A DNA stretch of 64,000 bases. Source: Spirochaetales bacterium (GTDB taxonomy: Bacteria; Spirochaetota; Spirochaetia; JABEVK01). A program made the translations under genes and the position numbers. Location: assembly GCA_947478845.1 (NCBI GenBank), contig CANJXC010000014.1, forward strand, positions 26,579 through 90,578, in the 5' to 3' direction. Below, one piece after another: positions 8,292 to 17,535 of the stretch (position 1 is the stretch's first letter; the number at the start of each line of letters is the position of its first letter). The notes below the pieces were generated by a model, which saw nothing but the letters and a program-made list of their open reading frames with translations, ran no database searches and had not been told where the DNA came from.

Positions 8292-9742
8292 GTTTAAAAT
8301 CTCTTCCGGCAGAGGTTGAGGTTCCCCGCTACGACAGGATGGCCCCTGCGCGGGTTATCGTGCACATTGGCGTCGGGGGATTTCACCGCGCCCATCAGGC
8401 CACTTACCTCGACGACCTTCGGACCTTAGGAAATAGCCCGGCTTGGAGTTTGTGCGGGGTGGCGCTGCTCAAGCAGGACCTGCGGATTTACAACGTGATG
8501 AAACAGCAGGATTGCCTTTACACGGTGGTGCGCCGTTCCCGCCTAGGCGATAGTGCCCGGGTGGTCGGGGCCATCACGCAAATCCTCTTTGCTCCTGAAG
8601 ATAGCGAAGCCGTTTTAGAAAAAATGGCCTCCCCCGAGTGCGGTATCGTCACGATGACCATCACCGAGGGCGGCTATTACTTCCATCAGGGAACAGGCGG
8701 GTTCGACCACGAGCACCCCGACATCGTTCATGATTTGCGTGACCCCCTGCACCCAGTGGGAGTATTCGGGTATTTGGCCGAGGCCCTCGACCGCCGCCGT
8801 CGCCGGGGACTTAGGCCCTTCACGCTTCAGTCGTGCGACAACCTGCAGGGCAACGGGGACGTGCTCAAAACGATGTTTCTGGCCTTCGCTCAGCTTCGCG
8901 ACCCGGAACTGGCGCAATGGGTGGCCGAGAAGGCTGCCTTCCCCAACAGCATGGTGGACGGCATCGTACCGGTAACCACCCAAGAACTGCGCGACCTCGT
9001 GGCCACCAAGTGGGGTATCGAAGACCAGTGGCCTGTGGTGACGGAAACCTGGCGTCAATGGGTGATCGAGGACCATTTTTGCGATGGCCGGCCCGAGTGG
9101 GAGAAGGTCGGCGCCCAGATGACCCACGACGTTCTGCCGTATGAAAAAATGAAACTCCGCTTGCTCAACGCGGGTCACCAAGCCCTTGGCTATATTGGCC
9201 TGTTGTGCGGGCATGAGTTCGTGCACCAAACCATGGAAGATGAGCGTATCCGCACGCTGGTGCGCTCGATGATGGACCTCGAAGTGACGCCCCTCCTCTC
9301 CCCCGTTCCCGGGGTTGACCTCGAGGCTTACAAAAGCGAGTTGATTGAGCGCTTCGGCAACCCGGCTATCGGTGATCAGTTGTCACGCATTGTCACCGAA
9401 GGCTCGGCAAGGATTCCGAAGTTTGTTTTGCCTTCTATCGTGGAGGCCTTAGCCCAGGGGCGCCCCATCCACCGGCTGGCTTTCACCGTGGCGGCTTGGT
9501 TTCGGTATTTGCTGGGCCAAGACGGGGGCAAACTCCTGCCCATCAACGACCCTTTGGCGGCGACCCTGCAGGACTTGGCCCGAAAAGGGGGAACGGATCC
9601 GCGGCCGCTTCTTTCGCGCAGCGACCTGTTTGGCAACCAATTGCCAAACTCGAAGCCGTTTGTGGACGAGGTGGAGAAGACTTTGAAAAGCTTTGCCGAA
9701 AAGGGCACCGAAGCAACCCTAAATAGGGTTTTGGGCCTCTAG
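8282..9742 (+). CDS. Mannitol 2-dehydrogenase / fructuronate reductase family
   Basis: A 486-residue long-chain polyol dehydrogenase. The N-terminal Rossmann motif is HIGVGGFHRAHQATYLDDL, and the active-site signature KLRLLNAGHQALGY carries the catalytic Lys plus the Asn and His of the family. Length matches the family. The start appears to be TTG at 8282, overlapping the end of the SDR gene by 10 bp. The enzyme interconverts a polyol and a 2-ketose with NAD (mannitol and fructose, or mannonate and fructuronate). The ABC-transporter context favours polyol use. Confidence 0.85.
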   Translation: MPLSLKSLPAEVEVPRYDRMAPARVIVHIGVGGFHRAHQATYLDDLRTLGNSPAWSLCGVALLKQDLRIYNVMKQQDCLYTVVRRSRLGDSARVVGAITQILFAPEDSEAVLEKMASPECGIVTMTITEGGYYFHQGTGGFDHEHPDIVHDLRDPLHPVGVFGYLAEALDRRRRRGLRPFTLQSCDNLQGNGDVLKTMFLAFAQLRDPELAQWVAEKAAFPNSMVDGIVPVTTQELRDLVATKWGIEDQWPVVTETWRQWVIEDHFCDGRPEWEKVGAQMTHDVLPYEKMKLRLLNAGHQALGYIGLLCGHEFVHQTMEDERIRTLVRSMMDLEVTPLLSPVPGVDLEAYKSELIERFGNPAIGDQLSRIVTEGSARIPKFVLPSIVEALAQGRPIHRLAFTVAAWFRYLLGQDGGKLLPINDPLAATLQDLARKGGTDPRPLLSRSDLFGNQLPNSKPFVDEVEKTLKSFAEKGTEATLNRVLGL

Positions 9743-9757
9743 GGCCTAGACTAAGTC

Positions 9758-10948
9758 TTACAGCCGTTCCTGCAAAACCGCAGTGAGCTCTTCGTCGGTG
9801 AGAACAACCGGGTTAGTCTTCATGCTACCTCCGCGGCAACCGGCTACAACAGCAGCGAGTTGGGCCTCGGTGACTCCGCCTGCGGACAACCTGGGAAGCT
9901 TCCACTCTGCGCACCAGCGTTCGAGAACTTCCACGAGGGCTTGGCACGCCTTGGCGTCGTCCAAGTGGCCCTGACCCGTGAGCAAGCGGCCGGCCGTGGC
10001 ATAACGGCCCAACGCGGCACTCTCGGGCTGGCGCTGGCGCAGCGCCTGGAGATTGGCCTTGGTACACGAGGCCACCAACGTGCCACAAACCTCTCCATGA
10101 CCGAGCGGGAAAAAGGCCCCGAGCGGTGAGGCAAGCCCGTGGACCGCACCTAACCCGGCGTGAGCGAGTGCCACTCCCGACAGCCAGGCGGCATACAACT
10201 GGCCCCCTCGCGCTTGGGCAGCCCGGTCAGTTTGGCTGTACCAAACCGGCAAGTTTTCGCCCACGAGCCTCAGGCCAGCTTCGGCAAGGGCATCGGTAAA
10301 AGGGCTGGCTTTGGGGGAGAGGTAGGCCTCGAGCAGCTGCGTCAGCCCGTCCATCCCGTTTGCCGCAATTTGAGCCTGGGAACAACTGGCCAGCAGAAGC
10401 GGGTCGAGCACGGCCACCTCAGCCACCAGCTTCTCGTGGCGAAAAGACTTCTTAAACCCTCCAGGACCACGCTGGGAAAGCACCGCATTGCGGGTTGCCT
10501 CCGAACCGGTACCTGCGGTGGTAGGGACGGCCACAAAAGGCACTGCTGGGCCACCATACGGCAACTCGGGGCCCACGCCTTCCAGAAAGTTCTGCACAGG
10601 CTGGTTCACTCGCAGCAAACCCGCGATGGCCTTTGCCGCATCAAGGGCACTCCCACCGCCAATACCGACAACCACACCCACTCCGGCGCCCTTAAACTCG
10701 GCCACCGCCTGATCCACGAGTTGGGGCGAAGGCTCCCCGGCAACGGCAAGGCTATGAACCTCACGGGAGCTTTTTTTCAGCGAGTCCAGCAGCGCCACTC
10801 CCGAAGGGGAACCCTGAAACGAACGGGCCCCCGTGACCAGAAGAACGGCGCCCGCATAGGGCTCGATCAGCGAGGGCACACGGCTCAAGGTTCCCTCGCC
10901 AAACACGAGGCGGGGGAGGCGGGAAACTTCAAAGGCTTTGAGGTTCAT
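9758..10948 (-). CDS. Iron-containing alcohol dehydrogenase
   Basis: A 396-residue group III Fe-ADH. It shows the nucleotide-binding GGGSALDAAKAI, the family signature from PTTAGTGSEAT, and metal ligands around DGLTQLLEAYLS and AHAGLGAVHGLASPLGAFF with GHGEVCGT. ATG 10948 is used; the extra five codons from GTG 10963 lack support. It is transcribed away from the aldo/keto reductase at 11004 and ends 16 bp from the convergent polyol dehydrogenase gene. Likely role: NAD(P)-dependent reduction of aldehydes or lactaldehyde in fermentative sugar metabolism (inference). Confidence 0.88.
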   Translation of the reverse strand: MNLKAFEVSRLPRLVFGEGTLSRVPSLIEPYAGAVLLVTGARSFQGSPSGVALLDSLKKSSREVHSLAVAGEPSPQLVDQAVAEFKGAGVGVVVGIGGGSALDAAKAIAGLLRVNQPVQNFLEGVGPELPYGGPAVPFVAVPTTAGTGSEATRNAVLSQRGPGGFKKSFRHEKLVAEVAVLDPLLLASCSQAQIAANGMDGLTQLLEAYLSPKASPFTDALAEAGLRLVGENLPVWYSQTDRAAQARGGQLYAAWLSGVALAHAGLGAVHGLASPLGAFFPLGHGEVCGTLVASCTKANLQALRQRQPESAALGRYATAGRLLTGQGHLDDAKACQALVEVLERWCAEWKLPRLSAGGVTEAQLAAVVAGCRGGSMKTNPVVLTDEELTAVLQERL

Positions 10949-11003
10949 AGGCCAACATACCACAGCTCACCGACCCCGCAAACCTTGTGGTATGATGGTA
11001 ACT

Positions 11004-11981
11004 ATGAAACGAACTTTGGGACGATCGGGTATAGAAGTCAGCGCTCTTGGCATGGGCTGTTGGGCCATCGGGGGCCCTTTCTGGAGGGGTGCAAGTCCTT
11101 CAGGGTGGGGTGAAGTCGATGATGAAGAATCCATTCGCGCCATTCATGCGGCGCTTGAACTGGGAATCACGTTCTTCGACACAGCCAACGTCTATGGTGC
11201 CGGTCACAGCGAACTCGTGCTTGGCCGCGCCTTAAAGGGAGTTCGCAACCGGGTCGTCATCGCTTCCAAGTTCAACGCCGTTTTTGACGAGCAGACCCGG
11301 CAAGTCTCGGGAAGCGACACCTCACCCCAAGGCATCCGAGACGCGTGCGAAGCATCGCTCAAGAGGCTGGGCACCGACCATCTTGAGCTCTTGCAGTTTC
11401 ACGATGGGGGCTTTCCGGTGGAACAGGCCGGACCCGTGCGGGACACCCTCGAGGCGTTGGTTCACGAAGGAAAAATTCGCAGTTACGGCTGGAGCACCGA
11501 TTTGGCCGACCGAGCCAGTTTCTTCGCCCAAGGCCCGGGTTGTTCGGCCATCCAGCTTCAGCTCAACGTTTTTGAAGACAACCCAGCGGTGCTAGAGCTG
11601 TGTGAACGCGAAAACCTGGCCGCCATCAACCGGGGCCCGCTCGCCATGGGCCTTCTGACCGGCAAGTACACCTCAAACACCCAGCCGTCTGCCGACGACG
11701 TGCGTGGCGTCAACAGTCCGGCTTGGATGAAGTACTTTCAGAATGGCAAACCTAGCCCCGAGTACCTTACCAAGCTCGACGCGGTGCGACAGGTGCTCAC
11801 CAGCGGTGGCCGTACCCTTTCGCAGGGCGCCCTGGCGTGGCTTTGGGCCCGTTCGCCAACCACCCTCCCCATCCCCGGCTTCCGAACCGTTGCTCAGGTA
11901 ACCGAGAACTGCGGCGCCCTAAAACTTGGTCCCCTCACCTCGGCACAGATGGCCGAAATCGGTGGCCTTCTCGCGACCTAG
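11004..11981 (+). CDS. Aldo/keto reductase
   Basis: A 325-residue NADP-dependent oxidoreductase of the AKR TIM-barrel fold. Tetrad elements are visible: Asp/Tyr in FFDTANVYGAGHSE, Lys in VIASKFN and His in LLQFHDGG. It is close to plant- and bacterial-type AKR11/13 sugar-aldehyde reductases. ATG 11004 matches the family start (KRTLGRSGIEVSALGMGCW); no clear ribosome binding site is visible. Its 3' end overlaps the convergent gene by 4 bp. Confidence 0.86.
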   Translation: MKRTLGRSGIEVSALGMGCWAIGGPFWRGASPSGWGEVDDEESIRAIHAALELGITFFDTANVYGAGHSELVLGRALKGVRNRVVIASKFNAVFDEQTRQVSGSDTSPQGIRDACEASLKRLGTDHLELLQFHDGGFPVEQAGPVRDTLEALVHEGKIRSYGWSTDLADRASFFAQGPGCSAIQLQLNVFEDNPAVLELCERENLAAINRGPLAMGLLTGKYTSNTQPSADDVRGVNSPAWMKYFQNGKPSPEYLTKLDAVRQVLTSGGRTLSQGALAWLWARSPTTLPIPGFRTVAQVTENCGALKLGPLTSAQMAEIGGLLAT

Positions 11982-12814
11982 AGTCCAGCGCCGGCGAAAA
12001 CCTTGTCGAAACCCCTGCGGGAGCGCTCGAGCAGCGACTCTGCGCTATCCACAACAGGCCGCGGACTAAGCACCTCCTGAGCCACGATACCTTGGTAACC
12101 AAGGGTTTTAAGGGCGCGAAGAAAGCCCTCTAAGTCGATGTGACCCTCTCCCGGATAAAGCCTGTCGTTGTCGTCGATGGTTTCTATGTTTCCTTTGCGG
12201 GCATCGCCCAAGTGGGCATGAACGATTTGTTCGGGCCTCAACTTCAAGAGCTCCGAGGCCGCGTGGCCGGCGACATGGCAATGGAAGGAATCTACCAGCA
12301 GCCCCACGTTGGGCCGGTCAATCGCCGCTATAAGTTCAAGAGTTTGGTGCAGGTTCCAGAGCAACGGGTGCTTCCACTTGATGCGAAGGTCCATGGGGCC
12401 GATGAACTCCAGCGCCAGAGGTAGCCTAAACGCCTCGAGAACCTGCGCGCACAACCGCAGACGTCGCACGGTTCTGGCCATGAAAAGTGCGGGGTTCTCA
12501 TCCACCGAAGGCAATAGATCGGTCCAGAGGCACCGTGCTCCCAACTGCGAAAGGAGCTCAGCGCTCGAAGCGAGTTTGGTGACACCCTGAAGGAATTGCT
12601 CTTCGGTGGTTTGCCACCCCACGGGCAGGAGCACGGCTCCCAACAGCAGGTCGTGACTTCTAAATAGTTCCTTGGTACCGGCAACCCCATGGCGTTCCAC
12701 CAAGCCCATCGGATCAAGGTCAACCGACCGGAAGCCGTAGCGGTGGGCTAAGCTCAGAAAGTTTTCGTCGGTGCCCACGTCACCGAGTCCCGTACGGGTC
12801 AGGCCTTGAATCAT
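11978..12814 (-). CDS. Xylose-isomerase-like TIM barrel (sugar phosphate isomerase/epimerase)
   Basis: A 278-residue AP_endonuc_2/TIM-barrel protein. Candidate metal ligands are Glu in LALEFIGPMD, Asp and His in VGLLVDSFHCH, His in VHAHLGD and Glu in AQEVLS. A GGAGG site precedes the ATG. Family members act as ketose epimerases, inosose dehydratases or hydroxypyruvate isomerases; the exact reaction cannot be assigned. It converges with the aldo/keto reductase gene. Confidence 0.8.
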   Translation of the reverse strand: MIQGLTRTGLGDVGTDENFLSLAHRYGFRSVDLDPMGLVERHGVAGTKELFRSHDLLLGAVLLPVGWQTTEEQFLQGVTKLASSAELLSQLGARCLWTDLLPSVDENPALFMARTVRRLRLCAQVLEAFRLPLALEFIGPMDLRIKWKHPLLWNLHQTLELIAAIDRPNVGLLVDSFHCHVAGHAASELLKLRPEQIVHAHLGDARKGNIETIDDNDRLYPGEGHIDLEGFLRALKTLGYQGIVAQEVLSPRPVVDSAESLLERSRRGFDKVFAGAGL

Positions 12815-12942
12815 GGTGTTCCTCCAGAGGGACTATTCTACACCAACAATGGCTTAGTGCCCCTGGAGGGGCTACGCCAAACTTCGGGTTCCTGACCGTG
12901 CTATTGTTGATGACGTGGTTCGAAAAAAAGGCAGAAGATTTC

Positions 12943-13866
12943 ATGAAACCGATTCTTGTTTTTCTAGGAGCTCTTATGGCTTCTCTGAGCCTCTTGCTCG
13001 CCGGTTGCGCCCCTCACTCTCAGCCTGCTGGAGGAAAGCGAACCATCGTCGTCACTTACTCGATTGTGGGCAGCTTGGTCAAAGACTTGGCCGAGGAACA
13101 GTTTGACGTCGTGACGTCGATGCCCAACGGACTGGACCCCCACGAGTGGGAACCCTCGGCCAAGGACATCGAGACCTTGAACCACGCGGCCTTGATTGTG
13201 CGTAATGGTTTGGGGCTGGAAGGCGGAATGGAGAAAGCGCTGGCACAGGCCGAGGCAGCGCAGGTGCCCATGTTTACGGCCTCTCAACACATCACGGTAC
13301 GAACCGTCAAAGCCGGACAAGGCCTGCCCACTACCGACCCTGACCAGGCCGTCGGTGCCAAGGACCCTCACCTGTGGTTGGACCCGCAGCGGATGAAAGC
13401 CATTGTTTTGGCGCTGGCCGCCGAGCTGAAGTCGCGGTTTGGCACCGACCTCGAATCGAAGGCCAACGACCTAGCTAACCGACTCGATGCGCTCGACGCC
13501 AAAATCAAAGCCGAGATGGCCCTACTTCCCGAGGCAAAAAGGCTCTTGGTGACGGGCCACGAATCGCTGGGATACTTTGCCGAAGCCTTCGGGTTTACCT
13601 TGGTGGGGGCCATAATTCCGAGTCTGAACGACCAAGCTGAGGTATCGGCCGCCGACCTGGCAGCCCTAAAACAGGCGATTGGCGCCAGAAAAGTGGCCGT
13701 TATTTTCACCGAACGGGGCACACCGGTGCGGGTCACGGCGGCGCTGGGCATGGAAGTCGGGCTCAAGGTGGTCGAAATCACCACCCACGCTCTGGGGCCC
13801 GATGGGTCGTATTTTACCTTTCTCGAAACCTTATCGCAGACCCTCCTGGGGGCCCTGCAAAACTAG
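12943..13866 (+). CDS. Metal-binding ABC lipoprotein (ZnuA/TroA-like)
   Basis: A 308-residue cluster A-I substrate-binding lipoprotein. The signal peptide ends in the lipobox LLLAGC. The metal site can be read as His in DPHEWEPS, His in DPHLWLDP, His in VTGHESLGYF and an acidic residue in the C-terminal lobe. Such proteins bind Zn or Mn for an ABC importer, but no permease or ATPase gene lies nearby, so partners must be elsewhere. ATG 12943 is preferred because it starts directly before the signal peptide. Confidence 0.85.
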   Translation: MKPILVFLGALMASLSLLLAGCAPHSQPAGGKRTIVVTYSIVGSLVKDLAEEQFDVVTSMPNGLDPHEWEPSAKDIETLNHAALIVRNGLGLEGGMEKALAQAEAAQVPMFTASQHITVRTVKAGQGLPTTDPDQAVGAKDPHLWLDPQRMKAIVLALAAELKSRFGTDLESKANDLANRLDALDAKIKAEMALLPEAKRLLVTGHESLGYFAEAFGFTLVGAIIPSLNDQAEVSAADLAALKQAIGARKVAVIFTERGTPVRVTAALGMEVGLKVVEITTHALGPDGSYFTFLETLSQTLLGALQN

Positions 13867-13884
13867 CCACTTCTCAGGGCCAGG

Positions 13885-15051
13885 TTACCAACGGGACGCA
13901 GCGGCGCTCCCCCAAAACGGAGCCTGAGGAATCTGCTGAAGGCTGTAGTGGCGCTGGTGGCTACCTTGGAGCAAACCCTTCAGGTGGGTTTCGAAACGTC
14001 CTTTTAGGCCGGGGAGCTTCCAGAACGTGCTCCCTTCGGCAATGATTCCTACAGGTCGATCGCTTTGGTGTCCACCTCCAGTTCGCCAGAGCACCGCGGC
14101 TGTCGCTGCAGCCAACAGGGCAGCACCCCGGTCTACCACCGCTTCGACAACGATACGAACCCGATCACCCTCGGCTCGCCCTAGCGGATCAGCCAAATCG
14201 GCTGTAGTCCATTTTTCCGTTTGGCCGAGCGCCTGTTCCACCGCCAGCGAGCACAGTGGCCCTAGATACGCCCCCGAAATCGTTTTTTCCAGCCAATACG
14301 CGTCCGGGTCTTGGGTCAGGTTGGCGAAGGCTTGGTCGAGAGAGCCCCGGGGAAAAAGGCGGAAGGCACCCCACTCGGTGTTGTACACTTCACCCTGCCG
14401 GCTAGGTTCGGGGTAACAACCGTTGGTCCCGGTGCCAAGGATAAGCCCGATACCTGAAGACCAGTGGTCACTCTCGACAACGGCCTCTGCGGCCAAAAGG
14501 GTGGCAACTGTGTCGTTCAATACCACGAGCGCACCGGGCCGTGGGGAGGACTTTCGAGCCAGCGCCAGCTTGAGCTCGTGCCCCACCAATTGGCCCACCA
14601 CCTCGGGGGCTTGAATCTCCTTGCTAAACTGAACCAATCTCCCGTCCTTGTCCGATTGAATGTCGGTGGGGAAGGAAAAACAAAAGCCGATGGGAAGTGC
14701 TTCTTCCATCACCTCGCCGAGGGCCGCCGCCATAGCGTCGAAGAAGGCTTGCTTGCTCACCAAGCCCTGCGTCCCGGGCATGGGCACCTCAACCTGCTTC
14801 TCCACCTCTCGGGACCCAGATTCCCAACGTACCCTGGCGGCGCGAAACCGCGTACCGCCCGCATCGAGCACAATGACTCGGCCCACCGCTCGACCCGATC
14901 GACCCGGTTTCCAAGGCAAGCAACTAGGGTTCATGGCCAGTGAGGAGCTTTTCCCAGCGAGTCCGCGCTCTAGTTCGTCTGCGAAGGCCTCGGCCACTTC
15001 GCGCACAGCAGCAGGCGACAAGACAAGCCCGGCGTCGTGAAGGTACTTCAA
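13885..15051 (-). CDS. Hexokinase (eukaryote-like family)
   Basis: A 388-residue sugar kinase of the hexokinase family rather than ROK. Visible parts are the phosphate-1 loop VLDAGGTRFRAARV, the SFPT motif in GFCFSFPTDI, the catalytic Asp in VVLNDTVATLLA and the GTGTNGCY phosphate-2 loop. It phosphorylates glucose or fructose at C6 with ATP in the cytoplasm. Eukaryote-like hexokinases are characteristic of spirochaetes, which supports the taxon guess. Its ATG overlaps the end of deoC by 4 bp (ATGA), so the two are translationally coupled. Confidence 0.82.
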   Translation of the reverse strand: MKYLHDAGLVLSPAAVREVAEAFADELERGLAGKSSSLAMNPSCLPWKPGRSGRAVGRVIVLDAGGTRFRAARVRWESGSREVEKQVEVPMPGTQGLVSKQAFFDAMAAALGEVMEEALPIGFCFSFPTDIQSDKDGRLVQFSKEIQAPEVVGQLVGHELKLALARKSSPRPGALVVLNDTVATLLAAEAVVESDHWSSGIGLILGTGTNGCYPEPSRQGEVYNTEWGAFRLFPRGSLDQAFANLTQDPDAYWLEKTISGAYLGPLCSLAVEQALGQTEKWTTADLADPLGRAEGDRVRIVVEAVVDRGAALLAAATAAVLWRTGGGHQSDRPVGIIAEGSTFWKLPGLKGRFETHLKGLLQGSHQRHYSLQQIPQAPFWGSAAASRW

Positions 15052-15809
15052 TATCCGCTCCCAAGCCGGGGCTCCGCCGACACCAAGGTGTTGAGCTCTA
15101 CACCCTCGGCCAGTAATTTCTTCGCTTCGTCGAGCATCACCGCCGTTGCCGTGGCCCCCACCCGAGTAACACCCAACGAGCGCACCGTGACGAGGTCTTT
15201 AAGGGTTCGCACCCCTCCGGCGGCTTTCACCTGCACCAACTGCGGGGCCACCTTTCGCATCAATTTGAGGTGCTCGATGGTGGCCCCCTTGTAGTTGTAC
15301 TGGCCGTCGGGCTGTTTAACGAACCCGTAGCCGGTGGAGGTCTTCACAAACGCAACCCCGACGTTGCTGCAGATTTCTGTCAACCGGGTGATGGCCTCGA
15401 GCCCTAGAAAATCGTTTTCAAAGATCACCTTCACCAGAGCACCCCGGGCAAGGCTGACCAGTTGCACCGCCTCAATTTCGCGTTGCACAGCCTTCCATTC
15501 GCCACCGAGCACCTGACCGATGTTCACCACCATATCGATTTCGGTGGCACCGAGGGCACAGGCTTCGAGGGTTTCGGCAACCTTGATGCCTGTGGTTGCA
15601 CTTCCATGAGGGAACCCTATGACGGTTCCCACCGCCACTCCCGAACCAGCAAGCAAGCGAAGAGCCAAGGGCACGGCGTAAGGCTTGATGCACACCGAGG
15701 CCACTTGGTAGCTCGCCGCCAGACGGCACCCGTCGGTGAGGTCCTTTTCTGTCATCGTTGGATGCAGAAGAGAATGATCAATCATCTTCGCTAAATCGGA
15801 AACGGTCAT
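15048..15809 (-). CDS. deoC: Deoxyribose-phosphate aldolase
   Basis: A 253-residue class I aldolase that splits 2-deoxyribose-5-phosphate into glyceraldehyde-3-phosphate and acetaldehyde. Seen are IDHSLLHP at the N-terminus, the Schiff-base Lys in FVKTSTGYG and the phosphate-binding AAGGVRTL. ATG 15809 follows GAGGTG with proper spacing and replaces an upstream in-frame ATG. It forms a two-gene operon with hexokinase; acetaldehyde from this step could be handled by the nearby iron alcohol dehydrogenase (inference). Confidence 0.92.
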   Translation of the reverse strand: MTVSDLAKMIDHSLLHPTMTEKDLTDGCRLAASYQVASVCIKPYAVPLALRLLAGSGVAVGTVIGFPHGSATTGIKVAETLEACALGATEIDMVVNIGQVLGGEWKAVQREIEAVQLVSLARGALVKVIFENDFLGLEAITRLTEICSNVGVAFVKTSTGYGFVKQPDGQYNYKGATIEHLKLMRKVAPQLVQVKAAGGVRTLKDLVTVRSLGVTRVGATATAVMLDEAKKLLAEGVELNTLVSAEPRLGSGY

Positions 15810-15969
15810 AAAACACCTCAATCGTTCAGTTGGATGCCTGTGGGCATAGCTACGGTAATTCCAGCGAGGCTCACCGTCAAGGTGTTTTGGGGCTCCTTGC
15901 GGGTTCCGATGAAGGGCGCAACAGAGGCATTTAGCGCATTAGGCAAGGAAAGGCGAAGTTATTGTCAAA

Positions 15970-17523
15970 TCACCAGGCGTTTGTCGGAGCGAGCTTCCAC
16001 ACGCTCATTTCGTGAAACGTCGACTCCCCACCTTCTGAGAAGAGGGCAACCAGGTCGCTTTCTGAGAAGCTGGGATAGACCCGCTGCGACAAGCACTTAG
16101 AATTGTTGACGAAGACTTCGATAACGGAAGCATCGAGAAAGATCCGTAGATCGATTCGTTTGCCCTCCCGAAGGCTCATCCTTAGCCTTTGAACATAACA
16201 TTCTCCGGTTTGCCTCGTCGGTTCTTCGGGAACTGGTAGCCAGGCGTTATCCTGAATCTCTTTGACGATCGAGGCTCGGCGGGCCTCGATAGCCTCCCTC
16301 GGACAATTCAGACCATCGACGAGTTTCACGGGGGCAAACAAGTCCTTGCGCAGGCTTGCGCGGGAAGTGTCTACTACGACTTCTTGGGTTTCAAAGTCAT
16401 AGTAAACCAACGTTTCTTCTTTTCCCGATTCGTGGAGACACAGAACCACACCGGCCTTTGTAAGGTCGTTCGAAGAAACCGACAAAACCACCTCGAGTTG
16501 TCTGCCACGTAGCGAAAGCCTTTCTCGCCCCTTGAGGTTGGTGGTTCCCACCACAAGAACTTGCGCCCTCAGTTGCTTGAGTTCCTCGACCGGACTTACA
16601 TCGACTAGCCCGTCGATACCTAGCTTCAGTACTCTTGGCAGGCTCAAGACTCCCGAGAACTCTTCCTCTTCCAACGATTCGAGCTGCCTTGCTTCGGTGA
16701 TCCATCCCCATAGAATGCGTCGGTCTCCCGGGCCTAGGAGGGATTCGTTGGCGAAAAACTGACCCCCATATTGGTTCATACGCTCATGTTTTTCGGGAGT
16801 GAATACTCCGTCTTCATAACGACCCACGTAGTACTGAACACCCCGGGTGTGGGAGATAAACATGAAGATGTGTTTGTCGCCTAACGCAAAGAAATCGGGG
16901 CAGGAGTAGTCCTCGTACCCCTGGTTGAGCCTTTGGCCCCGCTCCACAAAAGGGCCCTGATAGGTCCAAGTTGTGAGGTCCTTTGAGACGAACATCGCGG
17001 GCTCAGGGCCACCAAAAATTGCCCTATAGAGGCCTTTTTCCTGCCAGGCGTGGGGGTCCCAAGAAGTAAAGAGGTGATACTCCTTGTCGCTTGGGAGAGG
17101 TATTTTCACGATAGGATTAGCGGGCATCTTCGTCCAAGTGTTCAAAGATGCGTCATCCGCGATCGCAACACAATTCCCGGCATTGACTCCGTGATACATG
17201 AGAAGCGGTGTGCCGTCTTCCATCAAAGTGAATGCACTTCCACTGAAGATGCCTTCTTCTGGACTCTGATCATCCGGCGACAACGCCGTTGGGTGCTGAA
17301 TCCAGTGCAACAGATCGTGACTCGAGATGTGACCCCACTTATGAATGCCCTCGTCTTGAAAAATGTAAAACAGATGGTAACGACCCTTGTAGTAGATCGC
17401 CCCATTGGGGTCGAAGGGAATCGAACTGCCCTCCGGCGATACGACATGGTACTTGGGTCGATACTGATTGGCCAGAAGCTTTGCGCGCAGACGGCGTACC
17501 GCGCCGATGTCTTTTCCCTGCAT
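15970..17523 (-). CDS. Glycoside hydrolase family 32-like protein
   Basis: A 517-residue GH32-type five-bladed propeller plus beta-sandwich, expected to act on fructosides. Motif I is IPFDPNG with the nucleophile Asp38. Motif II is SWDPHAW (Asp156) rather than the usual FRDP. Motif III is EDYSCPDFF, where the residue before Cys, normally the acid/base Glu, is Ser; Glu204 lies four residues earlier. It may be a variant subfamily or an altered enzyme. There is no signal peptide, so it is cytoplasmic. It is the last gene of the LacI-controlled operon and lies 12 bp after the GH172 gene. Confidence 0.82.
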   Translation of the reverse strand: MQGKDIGAVRRLRAKLLANQYRPKYHVVSPEGSSIPFDPNGAIYYKGRYHLFYIFQDEGIHKWGHISSHDLLHWIQHPTALSPDDQSPEEGIFSGSAFTLMEDGTPLLMYHGVNAGNCVAIADDASLNTWTKMPANPIVKIPLPSDKEYHLFTSWDPHAWQEKGLYRAIFGGPEPAMFVSKDLTTWTYQGPFVERGQRLNQGYEDYSCPDFFALGDKHIFMFISHTRGVQYYVGRYEDGVFTPEKHERMNQYGGQFFANESLLGPGDRRILWGWITEARQLESLEEEEFSGVLSLPRVLKLGIDGLVDVSPVEELKQLRAQVLVVGTTNLKGRERLSLRGRQLEVVLSVSSNDLTKAGVVLCLHESGKEETLVYYDFETQEVVVDTSRASLRKDLFAPVKLVDGLNCPREAIEARRASIVKEIQDNAWLPVPEEPTRQTGECYVQRLRMSLREGKRIDLRIFLDASVIEVFVNNSKCLSQRVYPSFSESDLVALFSEGGESTFHEMSVWKLAPTNAW

Positions 17524-17535
17524 AGAAGCCAGCGC

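Noticed and set aside
9715..9732. Small hairpin AACCCTA/TAGGGTT followed by T residues as a terminator
   Set aside because: It lies inside the last codons of the polyol dehydrogenase, with a very short loop and only four T; too weak to call.
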